The translations under genes were made by a program, and so were the position numbers. From the NCBI GenBank assembly GCA_003565295.1, contig PXCO01000184.1, forward strand, positions 37,140 to 101,139: 64,000 bases of DNA. The letters are read 5' to 3'. Under the pieces are notes generated by a model. That model searched no databases and had not been told where the DNA came from. It saw only the letters and a list, made by a program, of their open reading frames with translations. This stretch comes from Cyclobacteriaceae bacterium (GTDB lineage Bacteria > Bacteroidota > Bacteroidia > Cytophagales > Cyclobacteriaceae). Shown here in pieces: positions 49,842 to 58,040 of this stretch; the stretch's first letter is position 1, and each line of letters opens with the position of its first letter.

Positions 49842-50534
49842 ATGAAATTATTTGCGTTAATCATTCTCCAGTTTGTCATTATTTTCAGCGCAAATGCGCA
49901 GGAAAAATCCACTTTGGTTTTCCGTGTGGGCATGGGCAGTTACTCCATGAAATCGCAAAGACTGTTTCAGAACGATTTTTCAAAGCAATTGCGCATCCCC
50001 TTTAGAAAGGTACACGAATTTCCCAATTTCCCCACTTTTGGCGGAGCCTTGGGCTTTAGGATTTCAGATGTCGCATCAATGGGGTTATGGGGTGAATTTT
50101 CTTCCACGGGCGGCAGGTTACATTATAGCGATTATTCCGGCCACGCATTGTTGGATCAGGTGTTGACCTCCTTTCAGGGAGGCCCCTTCGCCCAATACCG
50201 AATCAATAAATCGGAAGTGTGGCCTTTGTATGTTACGGCCCACGGATCTATTGTGGCAGTGACGGAAAATATAAGGTCTGAATTTAATATCGGGCTTCAA
50301 TCTCAGATAGAGCAAATCAAATTAAAGGCGACCAATTTTGGAATCCGCCCTGGACTGATGCTTGGCCACTCTGTTGGTGTTTTGAATTTTCAGTTTGGCG
50401 TAGGGGCCGAAATCCAGTCGACTGGTAAATTACAGGATAATAAGGATGCGGTATTGATGACGTCCGACAGAAAGGAATTATCAGCACAATGGAGCGGATG
50501 GCGAATGACCCTGGGAGTAGGGTTTGTGCTTTAG
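49842..50534 (+). CDS. Hypothetical outer membrane beta-barrel protein
   Basis: Signal peptide (FALIILQFVIIFSANAQ), alternating hydrophobic strands, C-terminal WRMTLGVGFVL*. Confidence 0.7.
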   Translation: MKLFALIILQFVIIFSANAQEKSTLVFRVGMGSYSMKSQRLFQNDFSKQLRIPFRKVHEFPNFPTFGGALGFRISDVASMGLWGEFSSTGGRLHYSDYSGHALLDQVLTSFQGGPFAQYRINKSEVWPLYVTAHGSIVAVTENIRSEFNIGLQSQIEQIKLKATNFGIRPGLMLGHSVGVLNFQFGVGAEIQSTGKLQDNKDAVLMTSDRKELSAQWSGWRMTLGVGFVL

Positions 50535-50573
50535 TCACATGGCAACGCCTCCTGCGCCATGATACAATTCTTG

Positions 50574-50650
50574 TTTTTAATCTATAAATCTTATAGAATG
50601 GTAGATTTTTTTCGTCTTTTTCTTTTCCAAAAAAGCCCCATTCAAACTGG
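50574..50650 (+). repeat. Apparent 3' tail of a lost DUF4221-like paralogue plus its downstream flank
   Basis: TTGTTTTTAATCTATAAATCTTATAGAATGGTAGATTTTTTTCGTCTTTTTCTTTTCCAAAAAAGCCCCATTCAAACT closely matches 46083-46157 TTGTTTTTGATCTATAAGTCTAATTGAATGGTAGATTTTTTCCTCTTTATCTTTTCCAACAAAACGCAATTCAAACC. Confidence 0.75.
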
Positions 50651-50851
50651 ACCTTAGGGCAATTTCAGTTAAATGGAAAAAGAATCGTTAACTATGATTT
50701 GTACAATAATGTCCTTCATGGGGATGTACCTAAGCGTTAATCCATACCATACGAACGAATATATCCTAAGCCTAGGCCGATCTGTTCCATCTACGGGGTG
50801 AGCTGGGGTTATAGCGTATTTTTTTTTCCATATCATCCGTGGGCACAACAA

Positions 50852-52120
50852 TTAAATCTCCGCCACCACCTCTACTAATGCATCTCCATTTTTAAACAGC
50901 TCCGGGCGGATCTCGGCACCCAGACCCGGGGCATCTGGTGCCTGTACATAGCCATTTTCGGGCACTGGTACGTTATTTAAAAAGTAAGGGTACTGATGCA
51001 TGTATTTCCAGTAATTACTTTCCATGATCATAAAGTTGGGCAAAGAAGTACATAACTGAATAGATGCCAACCACAGCAATGGCCCTCCTGCGGTATGCGG
51101 GGAGGTGGGAATCAAATAGGTATCGGCCATGTCTGATATTTTCTTTGCTTCTGTAATTCCCCCACACCAACTGAGGTCATACATGACCACATCGCATGCG
51201 TTCCGTTCAAAGAACTCCCTATATTCATACCTGGTGGCCAAGGTTTCACTGTGGCAAATGGGAACCGAGGTTTCCTGGGTTAATGCCTCATAAGCCCTGG
51301 CATTATTCATCAGCATCACATCTTCCATGTACAAGATATCGTAAGGATCCAATGCTTTGGCAATACGTTTAGCACTGGCAAGGTCAAACCTTCCCCAGCA
51401 ATCCACACATATATCCATTTCAAGCCCAGCAGTATCCCGGATAGTCTCTATCCATTCCAGGCCTTTCTTGATTTCCGGGTTGGTGATATAGGTCCCCCCA
51501 CCATGATCAAATGGGTAGATTTTCATTCCCTTTATCCCTCTATCCAGCAAAAAGTTTACAATATCCGAAGCCTGGGAGTCCATCCTCATGTTATTGATCG
51601 CCCAATAGTTCGTCACCGTGTTATAGACTTTCACCTTCTCCCTGGTTTTGCCACCAAGCAGTCGGTAAAGCGGTTGTCCTGTAGCTTTGCCAAGTATATC
51701 CATTTGAGCCATATTGATCGCACTCAGAATCCTCATATCTGCCCCACCGGCGTTTCTCATCGCCATATCGTGGTAAAATCTTCGCCATATTCCATCTATG
51801 TCACGTGGATCTTTACCTATCAACAACCTGGCATAATCCTTCAAGGCCCCATATTCCCCATTGGAAAATGGATAGGTCTCACCAATACCTGTAATCCCTG
51901 CATCAGTATGCAAACGCACCCAAAAAAACTCTGCACCATCTGCACCCCCTGAGCCGCCACCGATCTTAATATCTTTCTTAAATCGAATACCCTCAATTTT
52001 GGTGATTTTCATGATATCGGTACCTTCTATTGCCGCAAGGGTATCAAGGGGAAGAAATGCCCCACCTATAGAGCCCACAGCTGCCATGCTGGAATTCTTC
52101 ATAAAGGATCTTCTGTTCAT
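50852..52120 (-). CDS. Mandelate racemase/muconate lactonizing enzyme family protein with Tat-like signal
   Basis: MNRRSFMKNSSMAAVGSIGGAF; KIYPFDHG, MDICVDCWGRFDLASAKRIAKAL, YMEDVMLMNN, CHSETLATRYEYREFFERNACDVVMYDLSWCGGITEAKKI. Confidence 0.92.
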   Translation of the reverse strand: MNRRSFMKNSSMAAVGSIGGAFLPLDTLAAIEGTDIMKITKIEGIRFKKDIKIGGGSGGADGAEFFWVRLHTDAGITGIGETYPFSNGEYGALKDYARLLIGKDPRDIDGIWRRFYHDMAMRNAGGADMRILSAINMAQMDILGKATGQPLYRLLGGKTREKVKVYNTVTNYWAINNMRMDSQASDIVNFLLDRGIKGMKIYPFDHGGGTYITNPEIKKGLEWIETIRDTAGLEMDICVDCWGRFDLASAKRIAKALDPYDILYMEDVMLMNNARAYEALTQETSVPICHSETLATRYEYREFFERNACDVVMYDLSWCGGITEAKKISDMADTYLIPTSPHTAGGPLLWLASIQLCTSLPNFMIMESNYWKYMHQYPYFLNNVPVPENGYVQAPDAPGLGAEIRPELFKNGDALVEVVAEI

Positions 52121-52312
52121 GGTTTTTTGGGATTATTTAGCTCAGTGATTGTTTTGAAAATAATGTAACTTAAAGATAATCAATCGGGGAATTCACCAAC
52201 TTACCATTGAAATAAAATGTGCTTCCATTAACTTTTGAATTAAGGGTAAAACCGATGTGATTTTACCTATTTTTGGGCTGTGGTGGAGACCAAATGACCC
52301 TAACCAAATTAT

Positions 52313-54466
52313 ATGATACTGCTAAGCGAGTTGAATTTTGCGCTGCCATTGGAAAACCCCGTGCTCCGGTTTTCCATCATACTTTTTATCATTTTATTTG
52401 CCCCGTTAGTCTTGAACAAAATACGGGTCCCACAGCTGATAGGGTTGATTTTGGCGGGTGCTTTGATTGGCCCAAATGGGTTTCACCTCTTAGAGCGGGA
52501 CAGCAGTATTGTCCTTTTTGGCACAGTGGGGCTACTCTATATCATGTTCCTTGCCGGATTGGAGATCGATCTGGGTGATTTCAAAAAGAACAAAGACAAA
52601 AGCATTGTATTTGGGTTTTTTACTTTTTCTATTCCTATGCTGTTAGGGTCCTCAGTGGGAGTCTATTTAATGGGTTTTTCATGGATGACTGCCATTTTAT
52701 TGGCCAGCATGTTTGCTTCCCATACACTGATCGCCTATCCTTTGGTGAGCAAATTAGGTGTGGCCAAAAATAAAGCCGTAAACATCACAGTGGGGGGCAC
52801 AATGATCACGGATACCTTGGCATTGTTGGTATTGGCCGTAATTGCAGGAATGGCGGTGGGTGACATTACACCTGATTTTTGGTTCCGCTTAGGTGTCTCT
52901 TTGATGATTTTTGGAGCCATCGTATTTTTATTGTTTCCTTGGGTAGGCACCTGGTTTTTTAAAAGATATGAAGACAATATAAGCCAATATATCTTCGTGC
53001 TGGGGCTGGTGTTTTTAGGGGCTTTTTTAGCGGAAGCCGCGGGTGTGGAGGCCATTATTGGGGCATTTATGGCAGGATTGGCACTTAATAGGCTGATCCC
53101 CCGTACCTCTCCCTTAATGAACCGTATTGAATTTGTGGGCAATGCCCTGTTCATCCCCTTCTTCCTTATAGGAGTGGGCATGCTGATCAATGTCAAAGTG
53201 TTCTTCCTAGACCTGGAAACAATCTCGGTGGCCGTGATGATGACGGTGGTAGCTACCGTTTCTAAATACTTGGCCGCATGGATTACCCAAAAAACTTATG
53301 GTTTTTCAAAGGCACAAAGACAGGTAATATTCGGGTTGAGCAATGCACAGGCAGCTGCCACCCTGGCTGCAGTTACCGTAGGTTATAATATCATTCTTGG
53401 GGAAGCCCCAGATGGGCAACCTGTCCGTTTGCTCAATGAGGCCATTTTAAATGGAACCATCCTTATGATCCTGGTAACCTGTACCATGGCTAGTTTTGTG
53501 GCACAAAAAGGTGCCTCCCAGATTGCCTTAGAGGATATGGATGAGGAACATGAAGGAGGAGCAGACCGGTCTGCCGATGAAAAGATTTTGATCCCCATTA
53601 ATTATCCTGAGAATATTGAAGAACTGGTGAACCTCGCCATTTCCGTAAAGTCAGAAAAGTCTAAAAATGCATTATTAGCCCTTAACATCATACCTACGGA
53701 ATCCAATGATGTAAAACTGGAAAAAGAGGCCAAGAAGCTTTTGGAAAAAGCCAGTATTGCCGCTTCAGCTACCGATGATACCATCAGGGAGCTTGTAAGG
53801 TATGATGCCAATATCATTAATGGGATCACCAATGTGGTAAAGGAACACAAGGTATCTGACCTTATCCTCGGGTTGCACAAGCAGCGTGGGATTTCCGGAT
53901 CCTTCCTCGGTAACCTCACTGAAGGTGTACTTAGCCGCTGCAATGTAACCACCTTGATTTATCGATTTACCCAACCCATCAACACCGTAAACAGGTACCA
54001 CATCATTGCCCCACTAGGGGCTGAAAAGGAAATCGGTTTTCCGTTTTGGCTGTTTAGAATTTGGAACCTTGGAAAGAATACAGGTGCGAAACTGATTTTC
54101 TACGGCAATAAGTCATTTTTAAGATTTATTAAGGATTTGCATAAGAGTCATGCCACTGAGGTGGAATTGAGGGAGTTTTCCGAGTGGGAGGATTTTTTGA
54201 TCATTTCCAGAGAAATGAAGGAAAACGACGCCTTGTTCATCATCATGAGTAGAAAGAATGAAATCTCCTATTCTCCCGTAATGAAACATATTCCAAAATA
54301 CCTGAACAAGTATTTTCAAGCGTTCAATTATGTATTAGTATATCCCATACAACGGGGATTGTCAGACTACAAGGCAGGCAATATCTTTAGCCCCTTCGTA
54401 AGCAATTTTGAAAGCCTGGAGGATATCAGCAAAACCATTTCCACCCTCTTTAAAAAGAACCGCTAA
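52313..54466 (+). CDS. Cation:proton antiporter (CPA2) with C-terminal universal-stress-like domain
   Basis: IRVPQLIGLILAGALIGPNGF, FLAGLEIDLGDFKKN, GAFMAGLALNRLIPRTSPLMNRIEFVGNALFIPFFLIGVGMLI, C-terminal USP-like region. Confidence 0.92.
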   Translation: MILLSELNFALPLENPVLRFSIILFIILFAPLVLNKIRVPQLIGLILAGALIGPNGFHLLERDSSIVLFGTVGLLYIMFLAGLEIDLGDFKKNKDKSIVFGFFTFSIPMLLGSSVGVYLMGFSWMTAILLASMFASHTLIAYPLVSKLGVAKNKAVNITVGGTMITDTLALLVLAVIAGMAVGDITPDFWFRLGVSLMIFGAIVFLLFPWVGTWFFKRYEDNISQYIFVLGLVFLGAFLAEAAGVEAIIGAFMAGLALNRLIPRTSPLMNRIEFVGNALFIPFFLIGVGMLINVKVFFLDLETISVAVMMTVVATVSKYLAAWITQKTYGFSKAQRQVIFGLSNAQAAATLAAVTVGYNIILGEAPDGQPVRLLNEAILNGTILMILVTCTMASFVAQKGASQIALEDMDEEHEGGADRSADEKILIPINYPENIEELVNLAISVKSEKSKNALLALNIIPTESNDVKLEKEAKKLLEKASIAASATDDTIRELVRYDANIINGITNVVKEHKVSDLILGLHKQRGISGSFLGNLTEGVLSRCNVTTLIYRFTQPINTVNRYHIIAPLGAEKEIGFPFWLFRIWNLGKNTGAKLIFYGNKSFLRFIKDLHKSHATEVELREFSEWEDFLIISREMKENDALFIIMSRKNEISYSPVMKHIPKYLNKYFQAFNYVLVYPIQRGLSDYKAGNIFSPFVSNFESLEDISKTISTLFKKNR

Positions 54467-54510
54467 ATCCCTTTTCCAAGAGCTATTACGAACCCAAAAT
54501 CTACAAATTC

Positions 54511-55881
54511 CTATGCCAAGGAAAGTTTTACTTTAAAGCAAGCCCCTTCTTCCTCGCCCGAAATCAACGCCACGCTACCATGATGCAGTTCAAGAATTCG
54601 TTTAACCAATGCCAGCCCAATACCATTACCACTGGCAGCCAGTCGGTTTTTTCCTCTAAAAAAAGGCTCGAATATTGCCTCTCTTTCCTCCAGGGGGATG
54701 CCGGGCCCTTGATCTTGAAAAAAGAGCTCCACTTGATCCGAAAGACCCACAATTTTAATCGAGCAGGTCTGATCAGGGCTGAACTTACAGGCATTATCTA
54801 TCAGGTTGGTAAAAGCCGTGCTTAGCAAGTAACTATTACCCATCACATTCATTTCGGTCATTTCCATTTCTCCGGATTCGGCAAAACTCATCTTGATCTT
54901 ATAGGCAGGGTTTGCCCTCTTTATTTGTTGGGTGGCATCCAAAAGCGCTTCATCCACTCTTATTACTTTGAAATTAATCTCGGACCTATCAAAAGAGGCT
55001 TTTGCAAAGTCGAGTAGATTCGTGCTTAATTTTGCCAGATTGCGGGCATCATTCAGCACCTGACCTATTGCGTTCTGTTTGTCTTTTTTGCTCCTCCCCT
55101 CATTCAAGGCCCATTCCAGTTCTGAAATGATACTTGACAATGGCGTTCTGAGTTCATGTGCCATATAAAAGGCAAATTGTTTTTGGGCTTCAAAGGACTT
55201 TTCCAGGCGTTCCAACATCCTGTTAAAGGTACTTGCCAGCTGCCATAATTCATCCTTGTTCATGCCTTCCTTCAATCTTAGGTCCAGATTGTAAACAGAG
55301 ATATTTTCTGCTTCCTTCACCATTTCCCCCACCGGCAGCAGCGCTTTTTTTGCAAAATACCTGCTGGAGAGATAAATGATGAGCATGCCCGATGAAAATA
55401 CAAGAAGAAGTGTGTTTCCCAGGCTCCTAAGTTTGTTGTATCCATAATCATCATAGGCCGCAGCAGTGACCAAGTATTGATTATCCCCCTTTTGCAAGGC
55501 TATGCCCACCACCTGCCAATCCCCTTCAAAAAAGGCTATTTTACCTTTTTCCAAAATATTTTGCAGCATCTGAGGAGTTTCCTTTACCACATCAATCTCC
55601 ACAGCATCGTGGTACACCAAATTAGCTCTTCCATCATAGATGGCCACTTCCACTTCATGGATGATTTCCCGGTTTTGCCGGTAAATGGTTTGCAAGGTCT
55701 CAGCGTCAAGTTGAGTGTCCAACAAAAGATTGGCTTTCGTAAGCGCCTCTTTTTCCAGTAAAGCATAAAACTCATTGGTTCTGTTATTGGTTGCCGAAAA
55801 ATAGATGATAAGGGAAAATAAGAGAAAAAAGGCCCCTACCAGGACTGTAAATAACAAAGAAAGCCTATTTTGAATCTTCAT
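54511..55881 (-). CDS. HAMP domain sensor histidine kinase
   Basis: FAFYMAHELRTPLSSIISELEWAL (H box), NLIDNACKFSPD (N box), FFQDQGPGIP, GNGIGLALVKRILELHHGSV. Confidence 0.95.
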   Translation of the reverse strand: MKIQNRLSLLFTVLVGAFFLLFSLIIYFSATNNRTNEFYALLEKEALTKANLLLDTQLDAETLQTIYRQNREIIHEVEVAIYDGRANLVYHDAVEIDVVKETPQMLQNILEKGKIAFFEGDWQVVGIALQKGDNQYLVTAAAYDDYGYNKLRSLGNTLLLVFSSGMLIIYLSSRYFAKKALLPVGEMVKEAENISVYNLDLRLKEGMNKDELWQLASTFNRMLERLEKSFEAQKQFAFYMAHELRTPLSSIISELEWALNEGRSKKDKQNAIGQVLNDARNLAKLSTNLLDFAKASFDRSEINFKVIRVDEALLDATQQIKRANPAYKIKMSFAESGEMEMTEMNVMGNSYLLSTAFTNLIDNACKFSPDQTCSIKIVGLSDQVELFFQDQGPGIPLEEREAIFEPFFRGKNRLAASGNGIGLALVKRILELHHGSVALISGEEEGACFKVKLSLA

Positions 55882-56567
55882 GAGGATTGACTTAATATGA
55901 AGCCCATTCCGGTGCGGGTGTGTATCAATTTTTTTGCAAAAGGCTTATCCACCTTTTTTCTGAGGTAGTTAATGTATACATCGATGAAATTTGTGCCCGT
56001 ATCGAAACTCATGTTCCATACTTCCTTGGCAATTTCCTCCCTACTAAGGATTTTCTCGGGATTCCTCAGGAGGTAATTGAGCAGATTGAATTCCTTAGGC
56101 GTCAAGTTGATTTCTACACCCTGCCTGTAAACTCTGGCGGTGTCCATAAACATTTCAAGATCTGCATATTTTAATTGGTTACCGGTCAATTCATCTGGCC
56201 TGTACCGCTTTAATAAGGATTTAATCCTGGCATATAACTCCCTGAAATCAATGGGCTTAACCAAATAGTCATCCGCCCCTGCATCAAAGCCTTCCACTTT
56301 ATCATCTGTGGTGCCTAGGGCCGTAAGCATGATAATGGGAATATGGGTATTCTTTTTCCTGATTTCCTTGCATAGAGTGACACCATCCATATCCGGCATC
56401 ATCAAATCGGTGATGACCAAGTCAAAAGTCCTGTCCCCGAATAAACCTAGCGCCTGCTTTCCATTCCTGGCCACTTCTATGCTGAAACCTTTTTCCTCAA
56501 GGTCTCTGGACAGAAGCGCGGAAAGTCTTTTGTCGTCCTCCACTAATAGCAGGTGATCTTTGCTCAT
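55878..56567 (-). CDS. OmpR/PhoB family response regulator
   Basis: LLLVEDDKRLSALL, DLVITDLMMPDMDGVTLCKEI, DDYLVKPIDFRELYARIK, winged-helix C-terminus; 4 bp overlap with the kinase. Confidence 0.95.
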   Translation of the reverse strand: MSKDHLLLVEDDKRLSALLSRDLEEKGFSIEVARNGKQALGLFGDRTFDLVITDLMMPDMDGVTLCKEIRKKNTHIPIIMLTALGTTDDKVEGFDAGADDYLVKPIDFRELYARIKSLLKRYRPDELTGNQLKYADLEMFMDTARVYRQGVEINLTPKEFNLLNYLLRNPEKILSREEIAKEVWNMSFDTGTNFIDVYINYLRKKVDKPFAKKLIHTRTGMGFILSQSS

Positions 56568-56668
56568 GATGATTGGAATTGCCTTAGGTTACCCAGATTT
56601 TCAGTGATGGCCTATCGATTTTTAAGGGATTTAATTACCTTCGTTCAAAAATAGAAAAAATACTTGGC

Positions 56669-57022
56669 ATGGAAATAAAAGGAAAAATAGTAAACGTATT
56701 AGACGAGGTTTCGGGTAATGGGAGAAACGGCCCTTGGAGAAAGCGTGAATACATATTGGAAACGGAGGGCAATTTCCCCAAAAAGGTCTGCCTTACCGTA
56801 TGGGGGGATAAAATTGACCAATTTGGCATGCAAGAGGGCGAGGAAGTCGTCGCAAGCATAGAAATAGAAAGCCGGGAATACAACAACCGCTGGTATACTG
56901 ATGTGAAAGCCTGGAAAGTGGAAAAAGCATCAGGTGGCGGACAAACCTCTCCCCCTCAGGGAGAGCAGCCCGATGTCAGCACATTTAATGATGAAAGTGG
57001 GGAAGATACCTTGCCTTTCTGA
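56669..57022 (+). CDS. DUF3127-like protein
   Basis: MEIKGKIVNVLDEVSGNGRNGPWRKREYILETEGNFPKKVCLTVWGDKID...REYNNRWYTDVKAWKVE. Confidence 0.88.
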   Translation: MEIKGKIVNVLDEVSGNGRNGPWRKREYILETEGNFPKKVCLTVWGDKIDQFGMQEGEEVVASIEIESREYNNRWYTDVKAWKVEKASGGGQTSPPQGEQPDVSTFNDESGEDTLPF

Positions 57023-57130
57023 TGGTTCAGGTGACAGCTAATTTGAACCCGAGGAATATAACGCCTTCCAGTTCCTGAAAACCTGGAAGGTGTTTTCATT
57101 TAAGGATCATGCGTTTACATATCATCGAGC

Positions 57131-57262
57131 ATGAATCGAGCGTCACACACAGATAATTATCATAGGGAGACAATCCTGGATCAGGCTAGTGTTAAGCAAT
57201 CTGCCTGACGGTTTACCTACGGAAGATTAACAGCAAGGGGGAATGGCAGTCAGGGGTAACCG
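57131..57262 (+). repeat. Intergenic element copy F (strongly decayed), in tandem with copy D
   Basis: ATGAATCGAGCGTCACACACAGATAATTATCATAGGGAGACAATCC resembles the left and middle modules; CAGGGGTAACCGATGAAA resembles the right-end CAGGTAATGACCGCTGAAA and leads straight into copy D. Confidence 0.5.
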
Positions 57263-57372
57263 ATGAAATCGAGCCTGTCCTGACGGCAGTCAGGGCATGA
57301 CGCAAGCGACACACAGAGGGATGATTATCAAAGCGAGATTCCATCTGCCCACTAAAAATAAATTATAAACAG
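57263..57372 (+). repeat. Intergenic element copy D (short form)
   Basis: ATGAAATCGAGCCTGTCCTGACGGCAGTCAGGGCATGACGCAAGCGACACACAGAGGGATGATTATCAAAGCGAGATTCCATCTGCCCACTAAAAATAAATTATAAACAG|ATGAAATGA. Confidence 0.9.
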
Positions 57373-57413
57373 ATGAAATGAGGATTTAAAGCAGTTTTAA
57401 TAAACATTCTCCA

Positions 57414-58040
57414 ATGAGCATCAATAGCTACGATTTTATTGCACCCTTCTATGATCCGCTTTCTTCACTTTTGTTAGGGAATTCTTATCGACAAAGTAAA
57501 CATACCTTTTTTGAATGCATCACACCCAACATGAACATCTGGTGCCTAGGTGGGGGTACAGGTAATATGCTCCCCACTTTATTATCAATGAATGCACCCA
57601 ATGGCAAGGTCATCTATACTGAATCTTCTCAAAAGATGCTGGAATTGGCAAAAAAGAGGGTGCCTGAACAGCAAACTAGGAGGGTAATATTCCATTATAA
57701 TGACACCTTTGATTGGCCCATCAGCGCAAGAGCAGATATGATCATCTGCCAATACTTCTTGGATGTACTCACTGATTTTCAATTGAATGCCTTATTTTCA
57801 AAGTTAGGGACGGTCACCCACCCTGCCACTCGCATGTTGTTTGTGGATTTTTATCCTTTGCCATCTAAATCGCTATTGCTTTACACCATGATCCATACTT
57901 TTGGTTGGGCCACAGGCCATCCGAGAAAGGACCTTCCTGACTATGCATATTATTTTACAAAGTACGGCTGGGTCACCGATGAGGAGAGAAACTTTGAAAA
58001 CGGTTTTATCAAAGCAAAATGTTTGGTAAGGGAGATTTAA
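57414..58040 (+). CDS. Class I SAM-dependent methyltransferase
   Basis: YDFIAPFYDPLSSLLLG, NIWCLGGGTGNMLPTLL, VIYTESSQKMLELAKKRV. Confidence 0.85.
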   Translation: MSINSYDFIAPFYDPLSSLLLGNSYRQSKHTFFECITPNMNIWCLGGGTGNMLPTLLSMNAPNGKVIYTESSQKMLELAKKRVPEQQTRRVIFHYNDTFDWPISARADMIICQYFLDVLTDFQLNALFSKLGTVTHPATRMLFVDFYPLPSKSLLLYTMIHTFGWATGHPRKDLPDYAYYFTKYGWVTDEERNFENGFIKAKCLVREI

